This document shows, piece after piece, positions 21,345 to 24,866 of a DNA stretch of 24,866 nt. Origin of the DNA: Haplomitrium mnioides (Eukaryota > Marchantiophyta > Haplomitriopsida > Calobryales); NCBI GenBank assembly GCA_049999725.1, contig JBNGIS010035017.1, forward strand, positions 1 to 24,866, in the 5' to 3' direction. Every line of letters begins with the position of its first letter. Position 1 is the stretch's first letter. The notes beneath the pieces are model-generated. The model was not told the DNA's origin. It saw only the letters and a list, made by a program, of their open reading frames with translations, and made no database searches. The position numbers and the translations under genes were made by a program.

Positions 21345-21942
21345 CTTTTGGCAAGCTTGCTTTTTTCATTGTACATTCATTTCTTTGGAGTTGCGGTGAA
21401 TTTAGGGTAAATGGTCTTTAGTTATAATAAAATAGATTTTGAGTCCATGCGCACATTGACTTCATTGTCCTTGCGTGCAAGGGCAATACAATCCATGTGC
21501 GCATTGACTTCTTAATCCTTTTTCGCTTGGACTTCCAATTCCATGCGCACTTGGACTTTAACATCTAGGCATGCATGGACTTTGAAGTCTATGCACGCAT
21601 GGACTATAAACTCCAAACGAGCTTGGACTATAAATTCCTTGCTTGCAAAGACTGTAAAGTCCATGGGTGATGGAACGAGCATGGACTTTCAAGTCCACTA
21701 CCTCTTGGATATCAAAGTCCATGCGAACATAGACTTTGAAGTCCTTACATGCTTGGAGTTCAATGTCCATGCACTCTAGGTCTTCAATGTCAATGCGTGC
21801 ATGGACTTTGAAGTCTTTGCAGGTGGACTTCAATATTCTTGCTAGTTTGGAGTCCAAGGTCTTTGCTTAAGTTGTCTTTCTCTCTAGAGTCTTAAATTTC
21901 TTTGTTGTCTCCTCTTTTTTTTTCTATTTTTGCTATGTTTAG
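21345..21942 (+). other. Intron 1 of the methylase gene (5' end uncertain)
   Basis: The 3' end is clear: a T-rich tract then TTGCTATGTTTAG at 21942, after which coding resumes in frame (GDKTF, stop, WQLAKK). The donor is not settled; coding fades at about 21250-21340 and a GGGTAAATGG at about 21406 is one candidate. The intron contains the 24-bp palindromic array. Confidence 0.55.
21443..21836. repeat. 24-bp palindromic minisatellite in a methylase-gene intron
   Basis: Unit starts at 21443, 21467, 21491, 21515, 21539, 21563, 21587, 21611, 21635 and 21659, then (after 34) 21693, 21717, 21741, 21765, 21789 and 21813. Nearly every step is exactly 24. The unit is close to GTCCATGCGCGCATGGAC plus TTTGAA, which is a dyad with a CpG-containing centre. 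Because the unit is eight codons long and palindromic, both strands give open frames (HAWTLKSM-like and DFKVHARM-like), which I do not read as genes. The array lies between the ParB exon and the acceptor at 21942. Confidence 0.93.
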
Positions 21943-22301
21943 GGGGACAAAACATTTTGATGGCAGCTTGCCAAAAAGTTGACGGCAGTTGCCAAAGGAC
22001 GAAAAAGACTGAGGGCTGAAGAAGCCCCCAAAGATCAAGACCATGCCCCAACACTTGTTTCCTACCCTCCTGCTTTTCTTCTTCATTGCCAAAAGGCTAG
22101 AGAATGGAAATCAAGGTAGTTAAATGATGTTGCATCCCTTCCAACTGATAGAGTTGTGAGAGACGAGGACTTATTGTCCTCTGTTGATGGTCTCAATGTG
22201 GCATATTACCAAGTCCACGGGGAGGCTAACGCTTGCCAGTTGAAGGGATTTGTGAAACCTAGGTGTTTCACTTTGGTAATTGCGGATATTTCTTACGGTT
22301 A

Positions 22302-22331
22302 CAACCTTAAGGAATTGCAACCTTAAGGAAT
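22302..22331 (+). repeat. 16-bp tandem duplication that breaks the methylase frame
   Basis: CAACCTTAAGGAAT occurs at 22302-22315 and again at 22318-22331, exactly 16 bases apart. It follows directly on the motif IV codons. Since 16 is not a multiple of three, the frame before (DISYGYNLKE) and the frame after (YNDSDPFSEDD) are offset; taking one copy out of the reading puts them in line. Confidence 0.88.
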
Positions 22332-22507
22332 ACAACGACTCAGACCCTTTTTCCGAAGATGACATTTTTTATATGGTTTCATCTTTTGCGACAATCACGA
22401 CCTCGGATTTTTGGTCTTTTGTGATTTTATATTCGTCACAACAATTTGGCATCTTCAAGGATGCTCTTCTAGAGGTTTTCTATGCTATCGACCATGACAT
22501 CTAGTAG

Positions 22508-22604
22508 GTTTCTTTTTTATTTTTTTGGTTTTTTAGTTTACCTTGTTTAGCTTTCTTACACATTGTTTTCAGTGTCTGATTTAATTTGTTTTTCTTGTTA
22601 TAAG
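22508..22604 (+). other. Intron 2 of the methylase gene (97 bp)
   Basis: Donor AG/GTTTCT at 22508 and acceptor TTGTTATAAG at 22604, with a T-rich interior. Coding before it ends on a whole codon and coding after it (DKTNIHHSNGPRIAHTHKYW) starts on one. A second possible acceptor, TTTTCAG at 22572, fits the coding less well. Confidence 0.65.
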
Positions 22605-23245
22605 GACAAAACAAACATTCATCATTCTAATGGTCCAAGAATTGCACACACCCACAAGTATTGGATTGTGGGCTATTGGACAAAAAAAGGAAAGAGAAGC
22701 ATGAGGATTTTCAATTTGCAACCTGCTCATGCAAGTGGTCTCCCTTGGCAAATAGTGCGCAATGTGTTTAGTTGTCCTACAGTTTCGACCAAACTAAAAC
22801 ATCCAAGAGATGATGCTCTTGTGAATGTTTATCAAAAGCCACAGGCTCTTTACAAATTTTTTATTGACCATTAACGTATCAACAGACCAAGATTGGATCT
22901 TAGATCTTTGCTTTGGGTCAGGTATAGACCTTGTCTGTGCTTTAAAGATGATGCAAAATTGTATCGCTACAGAATACAATAGACGTCAATCTATCTACAT
23001 TTCTTAGAGGTTTTTGACGATGGCTTCCTTGCCATCCGACATTACAGAATCACAAATAGTGTATTCATACCATAAGGAATGTGTTCTTCTTGGTATTGCA
23101 GGTGCTATTGGTGGTTCTGTTGCCATCTCTCGGGCTGGAAAGTCTTGACCAAACTCTCTAGAGACTTAGTCAATGGATTTAGATGAGATAACTCCTCCTA
23201 AAGAGGATAGAGCTATAGCATCTAGTTGATGAAATTGTTTTACTT

Positions 23246-23251
23246 AATAAA
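23246..23251 (+). terminator. Poly(A) signal of the methylase gene
   Basis: AATAAA, 17 bases after the final TGA at 23227-23229, followed by AT-rich DNA. Confidence 0.5.
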
Positions 23252-24037
23252 TTATTATTTTTTGCAAAGTTTTATTTGCTAAAGTTTCAATCTTGTTGCA
23301 CTCCCAATCCATTTTAAGTCTCTTTATCACAATTCAATTTGGTGCACAAAATGGTTTTTGAACAAAACAATTTGGTTTTTATGAAAATTAACAAAGAAGC
23401 CTATGTTGGCATGGAAGTTCACTTTCCTTTTTCATTTTCTATTCCTTCTTAGACGACCTTATGCATTCCGTGCTTCCAATTACTTAACAGTCTTGGATTG
23501 TTTCAGTTGTCCATGCGGGCATGGGCTTCAGTTATTCAAGCTTGAGTTTGTTGTTGTTGTCCTTGCACGTAAGTATCTTTCAAACAAAACGTGCCTACAC
23601 TTGGGCCTCAGTTGTCCATGGGCGCATAGGCTTCAGCAATCTTTTCACAACTTTGCTTCAACAATCCTCTTGCGCCAACACTTTAGGAGTCTACTTCAAA
23701 AAAAATTTGTATAAAATTTAAATGTTTTTATCGAATTTTCAAATTATTGATATCATTGTTGGTTTTGAAAATATTAAACAACAAATGTCGCATAAATGTT
23801 TCTGTATATTTTGTTTGGTGATATTCATGCTTTTGAAAGATGAAATTATAGAAGCAATTTTGTCAAAATACTCATAAGAAAAATTGTTTTTAATACAATG
23901 TGCACTCAAAGTGAGCTATTTTGGTATGTATAATTATATTTCTTTTACAAATGAATATTGTTAGCGTGAAAATCATGATTTTGGATGTTAAAATTACAAA
24001 TTTGGTTTTTGAGAGCGAAAAATGAAACATAAACCTT
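23252..24037. other. Right subterminal region, non-coding
   Basis: About 790 bp, AT-rich, between the methylase gene and the right inverted repeat. Besides the palindromic cluster, I see no gene. Open frames at 23403-23721 are made of the repeat and T-rich sequence. Confidence 0.6.
23509..23692. repeat. Right subterminal cluster of palindromic repeats, 25-bp period
   Basis: Units begin at 23509 (GTCCATGCGGGCATGGGCTT), 23534, 23559 (GTCCTTGCACG), 23614 (GTCCATGGGCGCATAGGCTT), 23639, 23664 and 23689. Steps are 25 bases except one of 55. Same dyad family as the intron array. Confidence 0.75.
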
Positions 24038-24069
24038 GTAGCGGTTCTTGGTTCAAAGTAGCAGTTGTT
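24038..24069 (-). repeat. Right terminal inverted repeat
   Basis: Reads GTAGCGGTTCTTGGTTCAAA on the plus strand and ends AGCAGTTGTT. Inverted, it begins AACAACTGCTACTTTGAACC and matches the left end. TTGC and satellite DNA follow immediately. Confidence 0.88.
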
Positions 24070-24866
24070 TTGCTTATTCACTTTGAGTTACATAACTCGA
24101 TTGGAGTTATCTTGAGGTTGCTACTCATTTGTTTAGTTACGCTTATTGGTTGCTTGGCTTAAGCTTGTGCTCTTGGCTTTTGCTTGCTTATTGGCTTTGA
24201 GTTGCATAACTTTTTTGAAGTTATCTTGAAGTTGTTACTCATTTTCTGAGTTCCGCTTTTTAGTTGCTAAGCTTTGACTTGCACTCCTAGATTGTGCTTG
24301 CTTATTTGCTTTGAGTGCATAACTCTAGTGGAATTAATTTGAAGTTGTTTCTTACTTGTTTAGTTTGAGTCTTTGGTTGCTTGGTTTTGACTTGCACTCT
24401 TGGCTTTCGCTTGCTTATTGGCTTTGAATTGCATAACTCTTTTGGAGTTTTCTTGAAGTTGTTACTCATTTTTTTAGTTTTGCTCTTTGGTTGTTTGGCT
24501 TTGGCTTTGCTTGCTTATTGGCGTTGAGTTGCATAGGTTGGAGTTATGTTGAAGTTATTACTTATTTGTTCAGTTTGGCTCTATGGTTACTTGGCTTTGG
24601 CTTGCACTTTTAGCTCTTTTTTGCTTATTGACTTTGAGTTGCATAGCTCTATTGGAGCTATCTTGAAGTTGTTGCTCATTTGTCCAATTTGGCTCTTTGG
24701 TTGCTTGGCTTTGGCTTGCACTCTTGGTTTTTGCTTGCTTATTGGCTTTAAGTTCCATAACTGTGTTGGAATTATCATGAAGTTGTTACTTATTTTTTCC
24801 GTTTGGGTCTTCGATTTCTTAGCTTTCGCTTGCTTATTGACTTTAAGTTGCATAGCTTTGTTGGAG
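24070..24866. repeat. Satellite array, right block (runs off the window)
   Basis: The same monomer as the other two blocks. Landmarks occur at about 24088, 24202, 24315, 24429, 24529, 24639, 24753 and 24849, with spacings of 96-114. On the minus strand, frames at 24570-24758 and 24587-24853 are open with a 38-residue repeat (for example MSNNFKIAPIELCNSKSISK). No gene is claimed. Confidence 0.92.

Larger units (their letters stand above)
20069..23229 (+). pseudogene. ParB-like domain plus beta-class N4/N6 DNA methyltransferase, multi-exon, decayed
   Basis: Would methylate an exocyclic amino group of cytosine or adenine in DNA, in the nucleus. The ATG at 20069 starts MKRKKVEPTEAPKKKKHAVQ, a strong nuclear-localisation-like segment. 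A ParB/sulfiredoxin-type domain follows (about residues 150-280): IARGNHSVVAKHLL at about 20645, then YVGLTPIEAYIFATDDN, and IQKVKYWHQRFVESG. The methylase part lies in later exons: DISYGY (motif IV, 22285-22302), FWSFVILYSSQQFGIFKDAL (about 22400-22460), NVYQKPQALYKFFI (motif X, about 22824-22865) and ILDLCFGSG (motif I, 22897-22923) with NCIATEYNRRQ. Order IV-X-I is beta class. Probable exons: 20069 to about 21340, 21943-22507 and 22605-23229. About 17 in-frame stops, mostly TAG, and two frameshifts (22302-22331, about 22870) make it inactive. The last codons and a poly(A) signal follow naturally. Confidence 0.82.
14231..24069. mobile_element. Large DNA transposon-like element with terminal inverted repeats, carrying a ParB-methylase gene
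   Basis: A 9839-bp insert inside the satellite. Its two ends are inverted copies: AACAAC, three differing bases, TACTTTGAACCAAGAA (16 identical), then a near-match ending GCTAC. TTGC precedes the left end (14227-14230) and follows the right end (24070-24073). Satellite sequence abuts both ends. Inside lie two divergent genes, both decayed: a transposase-like gene on the minus strand and a ParB-like plus DNA methyltransferase gene on the plus strand, with a divergent promoter between them. Palindromic short repeats occur in both subterminal parts, in introns and near the promoter. I do not recognise a named superfamily. A 4-bp duplication is proposed, but the satellite is so repetitive that TTGC could match by chance. 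Confidence 0.8.

Noticed and set aside
21443-21836. CRISPR-like array
   Set aside because: There are no unique spacers; the 24-bp units abut, and the context is a plant nuclear element.
21443-21836. Centromere-like site of a ParB partition system
   Set aside because: ParB-like domains fused to methylases are usually of the nuclease/Srx type, no ParA is present, and nothing shows binding; I keep it only as an idea within a finding.
21543-21857. Open frames on both strands with 8-residue repeats
   Set aside because: They are translation of the 24-bp palindromic array, which is open on both strands because of its length and symmetry.
20390-23007. Reassigned or read-through TAG codons as a coding system
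   Set aside because: TAA and TGA stops and real frameshifts are also present, so decay explains the pattern better.
1-24866. tRNA or rRNA genes
   Set aside because: I saw no A-box/B-box pair with a foldable cloverleaf and no rRNA-like segment.

Overview
The window looks like nuclear DNA from a land plant with a large, repeat-rich genome. The evidence is a Ty3/gypsy element with plant-type features (2.9-kb LTRs, a DGGA-type protease motif), a roughly 113-bp satellite, GT-AG introns and heavy C-to-T decay. A gymnosperm or another non-flowering lineage is my guess, not something the sequence proves. I see no intact host gene. Everything was read by hand from sequence and translation; no search was run.

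Layout. The base layer is a satellite of about 113-114 bp at 1-361, 13371-14230 and 24070-24866. Two large elements split it. The first (362-13370) is a decayed Ty3/gypsy retrotransposon with LTRs at 362-3348 and 10443-13370, a gag with CCHC knuckles interrupted by a 100-N gap, and broken protease, reverse transcriptase, RNase H and integrase. A probable solo LTR of another retroelement (about 5976-6936) lies inside its pol. The gypsy element is flanked by GCTTG/ACTTG, and removing it joins the satellite back in register.

The second element (14231-24069, 9.84 kb) is the notable one. It has terminal inverted repeats (AACAAC, three variable bases, then 16 identical bases) and is bounded by TTGC on both sides. 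It carries two divergent, decayed genes around a shared promoter with two opposed TATA boxes. The minus-strand gene (19242 to 15851) resembles a transposase-like family seen in eukaryotic mobile elements; its expected catalytic centre was not found. The plus-strand gene (20069-23229) encodes a basic nuclear-localisation-like N-terminus, a ParB/sulfiredoxin-like domain and a beta-class N4/N6 DNA methyltransferase (motif IV before X and I), with introns. A family of short palindromic repeats centred on TGCGCGCA lies in an intron of the methylase gene (exact 24-bp period), near the start of the minus gene (30-bp period) and in both subterminal regions (about 25-bp period).

My reading is that this is a degenerate copy of a plant DNA transposon that carries its own DNA-modification gene and CpG-containing palindromic sites. 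The methylase and ParB-like assignments rest on motifs. The transposase assignment and any link between protein and palindromes are inference.
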